64,000 bases of DNA, taken from assembly GCF_018968705.1 (NCBI RefSeq), contig NZ_CP076668.1, positions 4,103,001-4,167,000 on the forward strand, read 5' to 3'. Position 1 is the stretch's first letter; each line of letters starts with the position of its first letter. Shown here one piece after another: positions 45,481 to 55,744 of the stretch. The position numbers and the translations under genes are program-made. Under the pieces are notes generated by a model, which saw only the letters and a program-made list of their open reading frames with translations, was not told the DNA's origin and did no database searches. The stretch comes from Pseudomonas lijiangensis. Its GTDB lineage: Bacteria; Pseudomonadota; Gammaproteobacteria; Pseudomonadales; Pseudomonadaceae.

Positions 45481-45522
45481 TTGCACCTCGGCGCATTTCA
45501 GTAGGTGGCAAGGTCACAATCC

Positions 45523-45612
45523 GTGGGAGGGGCCTTGGCCGCGACAGCCAGCTTGAAGACGCTGAAAATGTGTTGCCTGTAAGCAAGTCGTCGCGGCCAA
45601 GGCCCCTCCCAC
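45523..45612. repeat. REPIN type 1, copy b
   Basis: Arms 45523-45545 and 45590-45612 are identical to those of the copy at 23405-23494 and the total length is also 90 bp; the spacer differs at several bases. It lies between the convergent hybrid-kinase and aceK genes. To its right 'CCTTAACTGATC' matches the outer repeat of the type 2 units. Confidence 0.9.
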
Positions 45613-45651
45613 AAGTGACAGGTATGCCTTAACTGATCGGCATGACCCAGT

Positions 45652-45677
45652 GCGAATTTATTCGCGAAGGAATTCGC
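45652..45677. repeat. REP-like half unit overlapping the aceK stop
   Basis: GCGAATTTATTCGCGAAGG followed by AATTCGC resembles one arm of the type 3 REPIN at 35403. The aceK stop codon (45658-45660, minus strand) and its last codons fall inside it. Confidence 0.6.
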
Positions 45678-47367
45678 TGCGTCGATACGGAAACACATCG
45701 ATCACCTTGCCGGCCCGGATCTCGGCCTGCAGCCCCTTCCAGTATTCGGCGTCGTACAGTTCGCCATGCAGGCTGTCGAACAGGCGGCGCTGTTGCAAGT
45801 CGGCAAACAGGAAAGGCGGAAACTCCTCGGGGAATACATCCATCGGGCCAATGGAGTACCAGGGCTCGCTGGCCATTTCATCCTCGGGCGTGCGCGGGGC
45901 CGGGATACGGCGAAAGTTGGCTTCGGTCAGAAAGCAGATTTCGTCGTAGTCATAAAACACCACACGACCATGGCGGGTGACGCCAAAGTTCTTGAGCAGC
46001 ATATCGCCGGGGAAAATATTGGCCGCCGCCAGTTGCTTGATGGCCAGCCCGTAATCATCCAGCACCTCACGCATCTGCTCGGGGCTGGCCTGTTCCAGAT
46101 AAAGGTTCAAGGGAGTCATGCGCCGCTCGGTCCAGCAGTGGCGGATCAACACCTTGCCACCCTTCTCCACTTTAACGGTGGAAGGCGCCACCTCCAGCAA
46201 TTCGGCCAGGCATTCAGGCTCGAACTTGCTCAAGGGAAAGCGAAAATCGGCAAACTCCTGGGTATCGGCCATTCGCCCTACCCGATCGACGCTCTTCACC
46301 AGCCGGTACTTGTCGATCACGGTCATGCGGTCGACGTTCTTGGACGGCGAAAAACGGTCCTTGATGACCTTGAACACGGTATTGAAACCCGGCAGCGTGA
46401 ATACGCTCATGACCATGCCCCGCACGCCGGGCGCCATGATGAAACGATCATCGGTACTGGCCAGATGATGAATCAGGGCACGGTAGAACTCGGATTTGCC
46501 CTGCTTGTAGAAACCGATGGAGGTGTACAGCTCGGCGATGTGCTTGCCGGGCAAGATACCCTTGAGAAAGCTCACGAACGCTGCAGGCACAGGGACATCG
46601 ACCATGAAATACGAGCGGGTGAAGGAAAAGATAATGGACACTTCAGCTTCATCGGTAATCAGCGTATCGATCAGGATCCCGACGCCTTCGCGGTGCAGCA
46701 AGGCGATGACCAGCGGCCACTGTTCCTCGCGGGTATAGACACGCCCCACCAGATAGGCGCCCTTGTTGCGATAGAAAACCGACGAGAACAGCTCGACGCA
46801 CAATGTCGGATCCTTGCACACCCAGTCAGGCAAATTGCTCTGCAATTGCATCTGGACGCGGTTCATATCGGCAGCCAGATCCGCATAGGGCACCTCGAAA
46901 CGGTAATCGTCGAATACACGCCCGAACATGGCCGCCATATCACCAGACGGCCAATAGCTGCGTACTTGCGCCACACACTCTTGAGCCTGCGCCGCTGGCC
47001 TCGTGCTGTGGATGAACATGCGCTCGTCACTGATCAGGTCATGACTGAACAGGCCGAAGAAGATCGAGTTGAACCAGGTTTCGGACAGCTCATCGTCCAG
47101 CCGCGGGTCGATCAGCTCGATATAGTCGCTTTTGACTCCGGGCCAGTCACGGGCTTCCAGAGCCTGCACACCAACTCGCTGCAGGCGCTCGATCACTTCG
47201 CTGACTTTCTGCTCATAGAGATTGATCCGGTCGGCCGAAGCACGCTGGATCAATTGCCATTGCGCACCCTCGAAACGCTCCCGGGCCCCGGCGGTTATCT
47301 GCCGGAAGTGTTCACGGTAATCATCGAAACCGTCGAGGATCAGACGGGCGATAGAGCTGACAGACAT
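45658..47367 (-). CDS. aceK: Isocitrate dehydrogenase kinase/phosphatase
   Basis: 569 residues, full length for AceK. Recognised from '[27 protein letters not shown]' type N-terminus (shown here in part), '[15 protein letters not shown]', '[18 protein letters not shown]', the nucleotide-binding '[16 protein letters not shown]' loop, and '[19 protein letters not shown]' near the C-terminus with the catalytic-region Asp residues. It phosphorylates and dephosphorylates isocitrate dehydrogenase in the cytosol and so splits flux between the TCA cycle and the glyoxylate shunt. It stands alone rather than with aceBA. The last residues (SEFLRE) are written by a REP-like sequence. Confidence 0.97.
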   Translation of the reverse strand: MSVSSIARLILDGFDDYREHFRQITAGARERFEGAQWQLIQRASADRINLYEQKVSEVIERLQRVGVQALEARDWPGVKSDYIELIDPRLDDELSETWFNSIFFGLFSHDLISDERMFIHSTRPAAQAQECVAQVRSYWPSGDMAAMFGRVFDDYRFEVPYADLAADMNRVQMQLQSNLPDWVCKDPTLCVELFSSVFYRNKGAYLVGRVYTREEQWPLVIALLHREGVGILIDTLITDEAEVSIIFSFTRSYFMVDVPVPAAFVSFLKGILPGKHIAELYTSIGFYKQGKSEFYRALIHHLASTDDRFIMAPGVRGMVMSVFTLPGFNTVFKVIKDRFSPSKNVDRMTVIDKYRLVKSVDRVGRMADTQEFADFRFPLSKFEPECLAELLEVAPSTVKVEKGGKVLIRHCWTERRMTPLNLYLEQASPEQMREVLDDYGLAIKQLAAANIFPGDMLLKNFGVTRHGRVVFYDYDEICFLTEANFRRIPAPRTPEDEMASEPWYSIGPMDVFPEEFPPFLFADLQQRRLFDSLHGELYDAEYWKGLQAEIRAGKVIDVFPYRRSEFLRE

Positions 47368-47576
47368 GGGCTTGCCTCAAGTCGAGACACCAAAAGCCTA
47401 GCTCAGGAATGCCAGGTATCGGGAACCACTTAACCGGGACAGGCCACTGAATGCACCCTTCATTTATGACCTGTTACAGGCACATGTCGATAACATGATG
47501 GCTCGAAGATATTACTCATACCTTCTCCCACTCAACAAAAACAATCAGGGAGTTTTTACGACACAAGGAGCGGTCA

Positions 47577-49202
47577 ATGTTCATCAGAAATATGCGTATC
47601 GGGATAAGAGCCTGTCTGGGCTTTGGGTTAGTTGCTGCCTTGTTGGCACTGGTGGGGATTTTCTGCATGGGCAAAATGGCAGAACTGCGCTCAAGTGCAG
47701 AGATCATCGAACAGTCCTGGATGCCGGATATCGAAAACATGCACGATGCAGGAGCAGCCATCGCATCCATACGGATGGAGGGACTCAGGCTGATCGCCAT
47801 GCCGGAACCTGCCAGCCAGTTGCGCAGCAAGAAAGTCATCGACGACGCCAGAAGCGAGCTGTTCAACCGCCTGCAAAAGCAGAAAGATAAAACCACCGAC
47901 AGCCAGGCAACCAGACTGCTGGGCGATCTTGAAAGCAGTGCGACCCGCTACCTGACACTGGTGGACAACATCATCGCGCAGATAGACAGCCAGCACTTCG
48001 ATGACGCCAAAGCAATCCTCAGCGACGAACTCACGCCTCAGGGCCGGATACTCGATGCCAACCTGGATGCCGTAATCACATTCAGCCAGAAAGGTGCCGA
48101 CAATGCTGCCAACGAGGCGGCTGCACTGTATGACTCCACGAAAACCATCGTGACCCTGATCATCATCGCCGCCTTGCTGGGTACAGTGTTGCTCGCATGG
48201 CTGCTGACCCGCAGCATCGTCAAACCGATCAGTGAAGCATTGACGGTCGCGCAGACCATCGCCCAGGGCAACCTGCGCACCACCATCAGCAGTGAAGGCT
48301 CGGATGAGCCGGCACAACTGCTCAACGCCTTGTCGATCATGCAGGACAACCTGCGTTCGACCATCCAGAGCATCAGCGAATCCTCATCGCAACTGGCCTC
48401 GGCCGCTGAAGAGATGAGTTCGGTCATGGAACAGAGCACCCGTGGCTTGCAGGCCCAGAATGACGAAATCGAGCTGGCGGCCACGGCAGTCAACCAGATG
48501 AGCGCTGCGGTGGATGAAGTCGCTACAAACGCCGTATCGACCTCGCAAGCGTCCAAGGCCTCGGATGCCGACAGTCAGCATGGCCATCGTCAGGTTGCCG
48601 AGACCATCGAGTCCATCGAAGGACTGGTCAGCGAAGTGCTGGGCGCGTCGGAGCAGGCGCAGGAGCTGGCGACCCAGGCTCAGGACATCACCAAGGTGCT
48701 GGAGGTCATCAGGGGCATCGCCGACCAGACCAACCTGCTGGCGCTCAATGCCGCCATCGAAGCTGCACGTGCCGGTGAAGCGGGTCGCGGCTTTGCGGTC
48801 GTGGCCGATGAGGTGCGCTCACTGGCCAAACGCACGCAGGATTCGACTCAGGAAATCGAGCTGATGATCAGCACCATCCAGACCGGCACTCACCAGACGG
48901 TCGGTGCCATGCAGAACAGCGCGCAGCAGGCAGGCCAAACCCTCAAGCGCGCCAGCAGCGCGGGCGAGGCTCTGGAAAAGATCACGGCAGCCATTTCCGA
49001 GATCAACCAGCGCAATCTGGTGATCGCCAGCGCCGCCGAACAGCAATCGCTGGTGGCCCGGGAAGTGGACCGCAGCCTGGTGAGCATTCGCGACCTGTCT
49101 ACCCAGACCGCCGCTGGAGCGACCCAGACCTCGGCCGCCAGCCATGAGCTGTCACGTCTGGCCATCGGCCTGAATGGATTGGTGGCACGCTTCGCGTTGT
49201 GA
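47577..49202 (+). CDS. Methyl-accepting chemotaxis protein, 4HB type
   Basis: 541 residues, AAGGAG before the ATG. Membrane helix 1 (~10-32), a periplasmic four-helix-bundle sensor (~35-185), membrane helix 2 (~188-210), HAMP (~212-265), then the methylated coiled coil and signalling tip with the conserved '[20 protein letters not shown]' hairpin. No C-terminal CheR-docking pentapeptide is seen. Ligand unknown; the 4HB domain commonly binds small organic or amino acids. Its flanking gap contains a 137-bp repeat unit. Confidence 0.95.
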   Translation: MFIRNMRIGIRACLGFGLVAALLALVGIFCMGKMAELRSSAEIIEQSWMPDIENMHDAGAAIASIRMEGLRLIAMPEPASQLRSKKVIDDARSELFNRLQKQKDKTTDSQATRLLGDLESSATRYLTLVDNIIAQIDSQHFDDAKAILSDELTPQGRILDANLDAVITFSQKGADNAANEAAALYDSTKTIVTLIIIAALLGTVLLAWLLTRSIVKPISEALTVAQTIAQGNLRTTISSEGSDEPAQLLNALSIMQDNLRSTIQSISESSSQLASAAEEMSSVMEQSTRGLQAQNDEIELAATAVNQMSAAVDEVATNAVSTSQASKASDADSQHGHRQVAETIESIEGLVSEVLGASEQAQELATQAQDITKVLEVIRGIADQTNLLALNAAIEAARAGEAGRGFAVVADEVRSLAKRTQDSTQEIELMISTIQTGTHQTVGAMQNSAQQAGQTLKRASSAGEALEKITAAISEINQRNLVIASAAEQQSLVAREVDRSLVSIRDLSTQTAAGATQTSAASHELSRLAIGLNGLVARFAL

Positions 49203-49208
49203 ATGGCC

Positions 49209-49345
49209 GATCAGTCAAGGCACAACAACACTTGTGGGAGGCAGCTTGCTGGCGAAAAAGGCCTGAAAAACGGCAGATATTCTGCGTCTGTAGAAGTCGC
49301 CAGCAAGCTGCCTCCCACAAAGTAACTCAATGACCTTGACTGATC
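49209..49345. repeat. 137-bp REPIN type 2 unit with outer inverted repeats, copy a
   Basis: Outer perfect 12-bp inverted repeats (GATCAGTCAAGG at 49209-49220, its complement at 49334-49345) enclose a REP doublet whose arms (49232-49255 and 49297-49320) start TTGTGGGAGGCAGC. The same layout and the same total length are found at 55745-55881. Confidence 0.88.
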
Positions 49346-49355
49346 ATTACCAGGC

Positions 49356-50294
49356 TTATCCGAACAACCACTTCCACAGCAAGACCGCCACCACCACAGC
49401 CAGCACCGGGCGCATGATGCGGTAGGCCTTGGGGTTCTGGCGCTTGAACTGCTTGACCTTGCCGCTGAAGCTGTCGCTGAAACGCTTGCTGAAGGCATAG
49501 GCACGGTTGATGCCGCCCACACGCTCGTCATCCAGGTTCTGCGGTGCGGTGGCACGGCCCAGGAAAGCGCTGACACTGCGGTTGATGCGGGTCATGAAAC
49601 CGTTGGTCAACGGGCGCTCCACGTCGCAGAACAGGATCACGCGCGTGGTCTGTGTTTCGTTCTTGACCCAGTGCACATAGGTTTCATCGAACATCACGTC
49701 CTGGCCGTCGCGCCAGGAATACTCTTCGCCATCGACGAAAATACGGCAGGCGTCGGAGTTGGGTGTGGACAGGCCCAGGTGATAGCGCAATGAACCGGCA
49801 AACGGGTCACGATGCGGGTTGAGATGGCTGTCGCCCGGCAGCAGGGCAAACATCGCACCTTTGACATTGGGAATGCTGTTGACCAGCGCCACGGTTTTCG
49901 GGCACAGGGTTTCGGCAGAAGGCAGCGCCTTGTCGTACCACTTCAGGTAGAAACGCTTCCAGCCCTTCTTGAAGAACGAACCGAAGCCCGCGTCGTTGTT
50001 CTTTTCGGCCGCACGGATATAGCCCTCATCGAACAGATGCATGGCTTCATCGCGAATGGTTTCCCAGTTGTCCTTGAGCACATCGAGCTCGGGAAACTTG
50101 CTGCGATCCAGATACGGCTTGGACGGCACCTTGGAAAACAGGTACATCAAGGCGTTATAAGGAGCAAAAAGCGCCGAATGGTTCACGAACTGACGCAACA
50201 GAGGCAGCCGCGCCTTGCCACGCAAATGCACATACAGCGTGCTGCACAGAAACAGCATCAGGATCGATGCCTTGGCAGCAAATGAAAGGGTCAT
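49356..50294 (-). CDS. lpxO: LpxO-like aspartyl/asparaginyl beta-hydroxylase family protein
   Basis: 312 residues. N-terminal membrane segment (~5-22) and a second hydrophobic segment at the very C-terminus. The Fe(II)/2-oxoglutarate site is readable: His161-x-Asp163 in 'NPHRDPF', distal His208 in 'DETYVHWVKN' and Arg218 for 2-oxoglutarate. LpxO hydroxylates the secondary acyl chain of lipid A at the C-2 position on the cytosolic face of the inner membrane. The assignment to LpxO rather than another family member rests on the membrane anchor and overall length. Confidence 0.85.
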   Translation of the reverse strand: MTLSFAAKASILMLFLCSTLYVHLRGKARLPLLRQFVNHSALFAPYNALMYLFSKVPSKPYLDRSKFPELDVLKDNWETIRDEAMHLFDEGYIRAAEKNNDAGFGSFFKKGWKRFYLKWYDKALPSAETLCPKTVALVNSIPNVKGAMFALLPGDSHLNPHRDPFAGSLRYHLGLSTPNSDACRIFVDGEEYSWRDGQDVMFDETYVHWVKNETQTTRVILFCDVERPLTNGFMTRINRSVSAFLGRATAPQNLDDERVGGINRAYAFSKRFSDSFSGKVKQFKRQNPKAYRIMRPVLAVVVAVLLWKWLFG

Positions 50295-50370
50295 GAAACT
50301 CTCCTTGCAACGGACAGATAGCCGGCTGCCGTCATGTCAGGGGGTATATCAGCAGCCGGCCATCATAAAC

Positions 50371-50400
50371 ACTTGTCGACTCCGGACAAAGCCGACAAGT
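50371..50400 (-). terminator. Possible terminator after cysK
   Basis: ACTTGTCG and CGACAAGT form an 8-bp stem with a 14-base loop, 11 bp past the cysK stop on the minus strand; only a short T-rich tail (GTTTATG) follows, so efficiency is doubtful. A second inverted repeat (50321-50329 with 50352-50360) lies just beyond. Confidence 0.35.
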
Positions 50401-50411
50401 CAAAGATACGC

Positions 50412-51386
50412 TTACTGTTGCAATTCCTGTTCGGTAAACAGATCGCTGAACAGCATGCTGGAGAGATAACGCTCGCCCGAGTCCGGCAGAATCACGACGA
50501 TCGTCTTGCCCTGCATCTCGGGTTTTTCCGACAGACGCACAGCTGCTGCCATGGCCGCGCCACAGGAAATGCCGCACAGGATGCCCTCTTCCTGCATCAG
50601 GCGCCGCGCCATCGCCTTGGCTTCTTCATCGCTGACCCGCTCCACCCGGTCAATCAGCGACAGGTCCAGGTTGCCGGGAATGAAACCGGCACCGATGCCC
50701 TGGATCTTGTGCGGGCTGGGTTTGATCTCTTCGCCAGCCAGTGCCTGGGTGATGATCGGCGACACATCCGGCTCCACCGCCACGGACTGGATAGGCTTGC
50801 CCTGAGTGTTCTTGATATAGCGGGAAATACCGGTGATCGTGCCGCCCGTGCCCACGCCCGCCACCAGCACATCGATTGCACCTTCGGTGTCTTCCCAGAT
50901 TTCAGGACCGGTGGTCTTTTCATGAATGGCCGGGTTGGCCGGGTTATCGAACTGCGCCGGCATGAAGTACTTCTCGGGATCGCTGGCCAGAAGCTCTTCG
51001 GCCTTGGCGATAGCACCTTTCATGCCCTTGGCCGGCTCGGTCAACACCAGTTCGGCACCCAGGGCCTTGAGCACCTTGCGTCGCTCGATGCTCATGGAAG
51101 CTGGCATGGTCAGCGTCAGTTTGTAGCCACGGGCAGCGGCCACAAAGGCCAGACCGATCCCGGTATTGCCCGATGTCGGCTCGATGATGGTCATGCCGGG
51201 CTTGAGTCTGCCGCTGCTTTCAGCATCCCAGATCATGTTGGCGCCAATCCGGCACTTCACCGAATAGCCGGGATTGCGCCCTTCGATCTTGGCCAGAATC
51301 GTGACGCCCCGAGGTGCGATGCGGTTGATCTGCACCAGGGGCGTATTGCCAATTGAATGGGCGTTATCAGCATAAATACGGCTCAT
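50412..51386 (-). CDS. cysK: Cysteine synthase A (O-acetylserine sulfhydrylase)
   Basis: 324 residues from the ATG at 51386. PLP lysine is Lys44 in '[11 protein letters not shown]', the substrate loop 'TSGNTG' is at 71-76, the phosphate-binding glycine loop 'GVGTGGT' at 177-183, and the PLP-pyridine serine is in 'GISCGAA'. Full length for CysK. It makes cysteine from O-acetylserine and sulfide in the cytosol. The frame upstream to 51488 shows no plausible start. Confidence 0.96.
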   Translation of the reverse strand: MSRIYADNAHSIGNTPLVQINRIAPRGVTILAKIEGRNPGYSVKCRIGANMIWDAESSGRLKPGMTIIEPTSGNTGIGLAFVAAARGYKLTLTMPASMSIERRKVLKALGAELVLTEPAKGMKGAIAKAEELLASDPEKYFMPAQFDNPANPAIHEKTTGPEIWEDTEGAIDVLVAGVGTGGTITGISRYIKNTQGKPIQSVAVEPDVSPIITQALAGEEIKPSPHKIQGIGAGFIPGNLDLSLIDRVERVSDEEAKAMARRLMQEEGILCGISCGAAMAAAVRLSEKPEMQGKTIVVILPDSGERYLSSMLFSDLFTEQELQQ

Positions 51387-51512
51387 GATCGTGTCCTTGT
51401 ACGCATGCGTTAAAAACTCAAAGCCTATGCTTACCGCCAGTGCGCGTCCAGTTGCACCGAACGGATGCGAGCCTTGGGAGTCAACCATTCAACACATCCA
51501 GAGGCCCAGGTC

Positions 51513-52583
51513 ATGAAACCTCGCTACCGCTGGCCATTATGGATATTGGCCGCTCTTGTCATATTGCTGATTGCCATCAATGTCGCGCTGCCTTATCTGG
51601 TGCGTAACTACCTCAACGACAAACTCGCGGACATGGGCGATTACCGTGGCCAGATCACCGATGTGGACATCGCCCTGTGGCGCGGTGCCTACAGGATCAA
51701 CGGGCTGAATATCGTCAAGGTGGATGGCAAGGTCCCGGTTCCCTTCGTCAAGGTGCCGGTCATCGACCTTGCGGTGAGCTGGCACGCCCTCTGGTACAAC
51801 CATGCAGTCGTGGCCAGGATGGTGTTCATCGAGCCGGAGCTTAACTTTGTCGATGGCGGCAATGACAGGCAGGCCTCGCAGACGGGTCAGGGCACGGACT
51901 GGCGCACCCAGTTGAACAAACTGTTGCCCATCACCCTGGATGAAGCACGCATCGAGAATGCCCGCGTCACCTTCAACAACTTCACCTCCACTCCGAAGGT
52001 CAGGATCGAGGCCGACCGGATCAATGCCAGCCTCTATAACCTGACCAACGTGGTAGATGTGGAAGGCAAGCGCGACGCCCGCTTCGAAGGCAAGGGCCGA
52101 CTGCTGGGCGGTGCCGCCGTGGAAGCCAATGCGACTTTCGATCCGCTCAGCGACTTCCAGGATTTCGACTTTCGCCTGCGCGCCACGGGCATCCACCTGC
52201 GACGCCTCAATGATTTTGCCTCGGCCTATGGCAAGTTCGACTTCAATGCCGGCAATGGCGATCTGGTCATCGAAGCCCAGGCCAACGACGGTCAACTCAG
52301 CGGCTATATCAAGCCGCTGTTGCGCAATGTCGATGTGTTCAACTGGAAACAGGACGTGGAAAACCAGAACAAGGGTTTCTTCCGCTCTATCTGGGAAGCG
52401 TTGGTGGGCGGCAGTGAAACCGTTCTGAAAAACCAGCGACAGAACCAGTTCGCCACTCGCGTCGATCTCAGTGGCAGCGTACGCCAGCAGGACATCAGCG
52501 GCTTCCAAGCTTTCCTGCAGGTGCTGCGCAATGCCTTTGTCCGGGCGTTCAACACTCGCTACGAGAGCAATGAAAACTCCTGA
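51513..52583 (+). CDS. DUF748 / AsmA-like envelope protein
   Basis: 356 residues from the ATG at 51513. One N-terminal membrane helix ('WILAALVILLIAINVALPYLV'), then a beta-rich periplasmic body typical of AsmA/DUF748 proteins ('YLNDKLADMGDYRGQITDVDIALWRGAYRINGLNIVK', cited in part). Relatives are linked to outer-membrane lipid handling, but this protein is shorter than TamB/AsmA members and its role is not known. It is divergent from cysK. Confidence 0.82.
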   Translation: MKPRYRWPLWILAALVILLIAINVALPYLVRNYLNDKLADMGDYRGQITDVDIALWRGAYRINGLNIVKVDGKVPVPFVKVPVIDLAVSWHALWYNHAVVARMVFIEPELNFVDGGNDRQASQTGQGTDWRTQLNKLLPITLDEARIENARVTFNNFTSTPKVRIEADRINASLYNLTNVVDVEGKRDARFEGKGRLLGGAAVEANATFDPLSDFQDFDFRLRATGIHLRRLNDFASAYGKFDFNAGNGDLVIEAQANDGQLSGYIKPLLRNVDVFNWKQDVENQNKGFFRSIWEALVGGSETVLKNQRQNQFATRVDLSGSVRQQDISGFQAFLQVLRNAFVRAFNTRYESNENS

Positions 52584-52610
52584 GCCCGACACGACCCTGT
52601 GAGCGCAATC

Positions 52611-52633
52611 CCTCATTCAATGACTGAATGAGG
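52611..52633. terminator. Perfect hairpin after the AsmA-like gene
   Basis: CCTCATTCA (52611-52619) pairs with TGAATGAGG (52625-52633) across a 5-base loop, 27 bp past the stop. There is no T run on either strand, so it may be an mRNA-end stabiliser or a Rho-dependent end rather than an intrinsic terminator. Confidence 0.35.
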
Positions 52634-52739
52634 CATCTGCGTTCACAGTCGGTAACCCTGCGCGCTATAGTCGTCACATTCTTTGCGCCCATTGAGCCGC
52701 GCCAGCCACAGACTGCGCGTCACGTTAGAGGATTCACCG

Positions 52740-53585
52740 ATGAAGTTCGAAGGCACCCACGCATACGTCGCCACCGACGACCTCAAGCTTGCGGTCAATG
52801 CCGCAATCACTCTGGAGCGGCCGCTGCTGGTCAAGGGTGAACCCGGCACGGGCAAGACCATGCTGGCCGAACAACTGGCCGAATCCTTCGGCGCCCGACT
52901 GATTACCTGGCACATCAAATCCACCACCAAGGCTCATCAGGGCCTGTACGAATACGATGCGGTCAGCCGCCTGCGGGACTCGCAACTGGGCGTCGATAAA
53001 GTCCACGACGTGCGCAACTACCTGAAGAAAGGCAAGCTCTGGGAGGCTTTCGAGGCCGAGGAGCGCGTGATCCTGCTGATCGATGAAATCGACAAGGCCG
53101 ATATCGAATTCCCCAACGACTTGCTGCAAGAACTCGACAAGATGGAGTTCTACGTTTACGAGATCGACGAAACCATCAAGGCCAAAAAGCGCCCGATCAT
53201 CATCATTACCTCCAATAACGAAAAAGAACTGCCGGACGCCTTCCTGCGCCGCTGCTTCTTCCACTACATCGCCTTTCCGGACCGCGCCACGTTGCAGAAG
53301 ATCGTCGACGTGCATTACCCCGACATCAAGAAGGATCTGGTCAGCGAGGCCCTGGATGTCTTTTTCGACGTGCGCAAGGTGCCGGGCCTGAAGAAAAAGC
53401 CCTCGACCTCAGAGCTGGTGGACTGGCTGAAGCTGCTGATGGCCGACAATATCGGCGAAGCGGTGCTGCGCGAGCGTGACCCGACCAAGGCAATTCCTCC
53501 GCTGGCCGGTGCGCTGGTCAAGAACGAGCAGGACGTGCAGTTGCTTGAGCGCCTGGCCTTCATGAGCCGCCGCGGCAATCGCTGA
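52740..53585 (+). CDS. MoxR-type AAA+ ATPase
   Basis: 281 residues. Walker A 'GEPGTGKT' (33-40), Walker B 'VILLIDEIDKAD' (~110-121), sensor 1 'ITSNNEKELPDAFLRRC' and the arginine finger region are present. MoxR ATPases act with a VWA-domain partner as a chaperone for metalloenzyme or complex maturation. The partner gene follows after 39 bp, so this is the usual MoxR-VWA pair. Their client is not evident from the neighbours. Confidence 0.94.
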   Translation: MKFEGTHAYVATDDLKLAVNAAITLERPLLVKGEPGTGKTMLAEQLAESFGARLITWHIKSTTKAHQGLYEYDAVSRLRDSQLGVDKVHDVRNYLKKGKLWEAFEAEERVILLIDEIDKADIEFPNDLLQELDKMEFYVYEIDETIKAKKRPIIIITSNNEKELPDAFLRRCFFHYIAFPDRATLQKIVDVHYPDIKKDLVSEALDVFFDVRKVPGLKKKPSTSELVDWLKLLMADNIGEAVLRERDPTKAIPPLAGALVKNEQDVQLLERLAFMSRRGNR

Positions 53586-53624
53586 CCGTTCTTATCCACC
53601 CTGTCACGAAAAAGGGCGACAGCC

Positions 53625-54803
53625 ATGCTGCTCAACCTGTTCAACGAAATGCGTGCGGCGAAAGTGCCGGTGTCATTGCGTGAATTGCTGGACCTGATCA
53701 ACGCGCTGAAACAGCGGGTCATCTTCGCCGATATCGATGAGTTCTACTTTCTGGCGCGCACCATTCTGGTCAAGGACGAACGCCACTTCGACAAGTTCGA
53801 CCGGGCTTTCGGCGCCTACTTCAAGGGCCTGGAAAACCTCGACGATCACCTTCAGGCACTGATCCCGGAAGACTGGCTGCGCAAGGAGTTCGAGCGTTCC
53901 CTGAGCGAGGAAGAACGCGCCCAGATCCAGTCTCTGGGCGGTCTGGACAAGCTGATCGAAGAATTCAAGAAACGCCTGGAAGAACAGAAGGAACGCCACG
54001 CCGGAGGCAACAAATGGATCGGCACCGGTGGCACCAGCCCGTTCGGTTCGGGCGGTTATAACCCCGAAGGCATCCGCGTGGGCGAAGCCGGTGAACGCAA
54101 AGGCAAGGCGGTCAAGGTCTGGGATCAGCGCGAGTACAAGAACCTCGACGATCAGGTGGAACTGGGCACCCGCAATATCAAGGTCGCCTTGCGCCGCCTG
54201 CGCAAGTTCGCCCGCCAGGGTGCTGCCGATGAGCTGGATATCGACGGCACCATCGACCATACCGCCCGCGATGCAGGCCTGCTGAATATCCAGATGCGCC
54301 CCGAACGGCGCAATACCATCAAGCTGCTGCTGTTATTCGATATCGGCGGCTCGATGGATGCCCATGTGAAAGTCTGCGAAGAACTGTTTTCGGCCTGCAA
54401 GACCGAGTTCAAGCACATGGAGTATTTCTACTTTCATAACTTCATTTATGAATCGGTCTGGAAGAACAACCTGCGCCGGGGCTCGGAGCGCACCTCCACC
54501 CAGGACCTGCTGCACAAGTACGGCGCCGATTACAAAGTGATCTTCATCGGCGATGCCGCCATGGCCCCCTATGAAATCACCCAGCCGGGAGGCAGCGTCG
54601 AACACTGGAACGAGGAAGCGGGCTATGTGTGGATGCAGCGCTTCATGGCCAAGTTCAAGAAGATCGTCTGGATCAACCCTTATCCCAAGAGTGCATGGGA
54701 CTACACCTCTTCCACCCACATCATCCGCGACCTGATCGAAGACCAGATGTACCCCCTGACCTTGCGCGGCCTGGAAGAAAGCATGCGCTACCTGGCCAAG
54801 TAG
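53625..54803 (+). CDS. VWA-domain (CoxE-like) protein, partner of MoxR
   Basis: 392 residues, no signal peptide or membrane helix. An N-terminal helical region with a charged coiled-coil stretch (~95-130), a glycine-rich linker ('GTGGTSPFGSGGYNP', ~140-155), then a von Willebrand A domain with the metal-site motif DxGxS in 'LLFDIGGSMDAH' (239-245). The MIDAS residues support metal-dependent protein binding. Cytosolic, paired with the ATPase just upstream. Confidence 0.92.
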   Translation: MLLNLFNEMRAAKVPVSLRELLDLINALKQRVIFADIDEFYFLARTILVKDERHFDKFDRAFGAYFKGLENLDDHLQALIPEDWLRKEFERSLSEEERAQIQSLGGLDKLIEEFKKRLEEQKERHAGGNKWIGTGGTSPFGSGGYNPEGIRVGEAGERKGKAVKVWDQREYKNLDDQVELGTRNIKVALRRLRKFARQGAADELDIDGTIDHTARDAGLLNIQMRPERRNTIKLLLLFDIGGSMDAHVKVCEELFSACKTEFKHMEYFYFHNFIYESVWKNNLRRGSERTSTQDLLHKYGADYKVIFIGDAAMAPYEITQPGGSVEHWNEEAGYVWMQRFMAKFKKIVWINPYPKSAWDYTSSTHIIRDLIEDQMYPLTLRGLEESMRYLAK

Positions 54804-54989
54804 GCCCTCTTCACCTTTCGTCAAAGCCGGTCATCGACTGGCTTGTCGAAAGCGACCACTAACAGCTCTCTTTCCTCCCGCCAGACTAGGCTTCCCAGTG
54901 CGACACCCACAGCAGTAATCACAACCCATCAGTTGTATTCCTGACTACTCCGCCGGCTAACCACCGTCGTCGAGACCTCGTGGGGTTCC

Positions 54990-55709
54990 ATGATCAAAAC
55001 CCTGGGCATCATGCAGCCCTATTTCTTTCCCTACCTCGGTTACTTCCAGCTTATCGCCTCGGTGGAGCAGGGAATTCTCTTCGATATCGTCAAGTACAAG
55101 CGCAAAAGCTGGATGAACCGCAATCGAATGCTGGATGACAAAGGTGGCTGGCAATATATAACCGTGCCCGTGAAAAGCAGCGACGGCATGCTGATCAAGG
55201 ACACGATGGTCATCGATCATGCGGGCTCATTGAGGCACATCCGCGGCCAGCTTGATCACTACCGCGGCAAGGCGCCCTTCTTCAAACAGACCCTGCAACT
55301 GCTCGACCTGACCTTCGACTCGACCCGCTCGGCCAGCATTGGCGACCTGAATGCCAGCTCCCTGAAAGTCGTCTGCGACTACCTCGGTATGGCGTTCAAC
55401 TGGACAACCTGTTCCGACATGCAACTGGAACTGCCTCCCATTGAACATGCCGGCCAGTGGGCACTTGAAATCAGCAGCGTGATGGGCGCCCGCCGCTACA
55501 TCAACGCCCCCGGCGGCCGGGAAATACTCATACCCCGGGAATGGCACGAACGGCAAATAGAACTGCGATTCCTGAAACCCTCGCCCTTGATCTACCCCAC
55601 CGCCCACTACAACTTCGTGGAAAACCTCTCCATCCTGGACTTACTGATGTGGAATGAGCCAGGGGCGATTACGGAGTACATACGGTGTAATACGGAGTGT
55701 GTGGTTTGA
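54990..55709 (+). CDS. WbqC-like family protein
   Basis: 239 residues. The family start 'GIMQPYFFPYLGYFQLI' (residues 6-22) is clear, with 'WMNRNRML' and 'YINAPGGREIL' further on. WbqC-like proteins are found in O-antigen and other surface-polysaccharide loci and are thought to act in sugar-amine modification, but the reaction is not established. Here it is not in a polysaccharide cluster. Confidence 0.88.
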   Translation: MIKTLGIMQPYFFPYLGYFQLIASVEQGILFDIVKYKRKSWMNRNRMLDDKGGWQYITVPVKSSDGMLIKDTMVIDHAGSLRHIRGQLDHYRGKAPFFKQTLQLLDLTFDSTRSASIGDLNASSLKVVCDYLGMAFNWTTCSDMQLELPPIEHAGQWALEISSVMGARRYINAPGGREILIPREWHERQIELRFLKPSPLIYPTAHYNFVENLSILDLLMWNEPGAITEYIRCNTECVV

Positions 55710-55744
55710 GAGCTGAGTGACAGAAACACCATAGGAGTAATGCA

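Noticed and set aside
45766..47433. 555-codon plus-strand open frame opposite aceK
   Set aside because: Its product shows no family signal and mirrors the codon bias of aceK on the other strand; aceK is unmistakable, so this is an antisense shadow.
50412..51386. Cys after the PLP lysine (SVKCR instead of SVKDR) as an active-site anomaly in CysK
   Set aside because: Known CysK proteins, including the E. coli one as I recall it, have SVKCR; it is normal for CysK.
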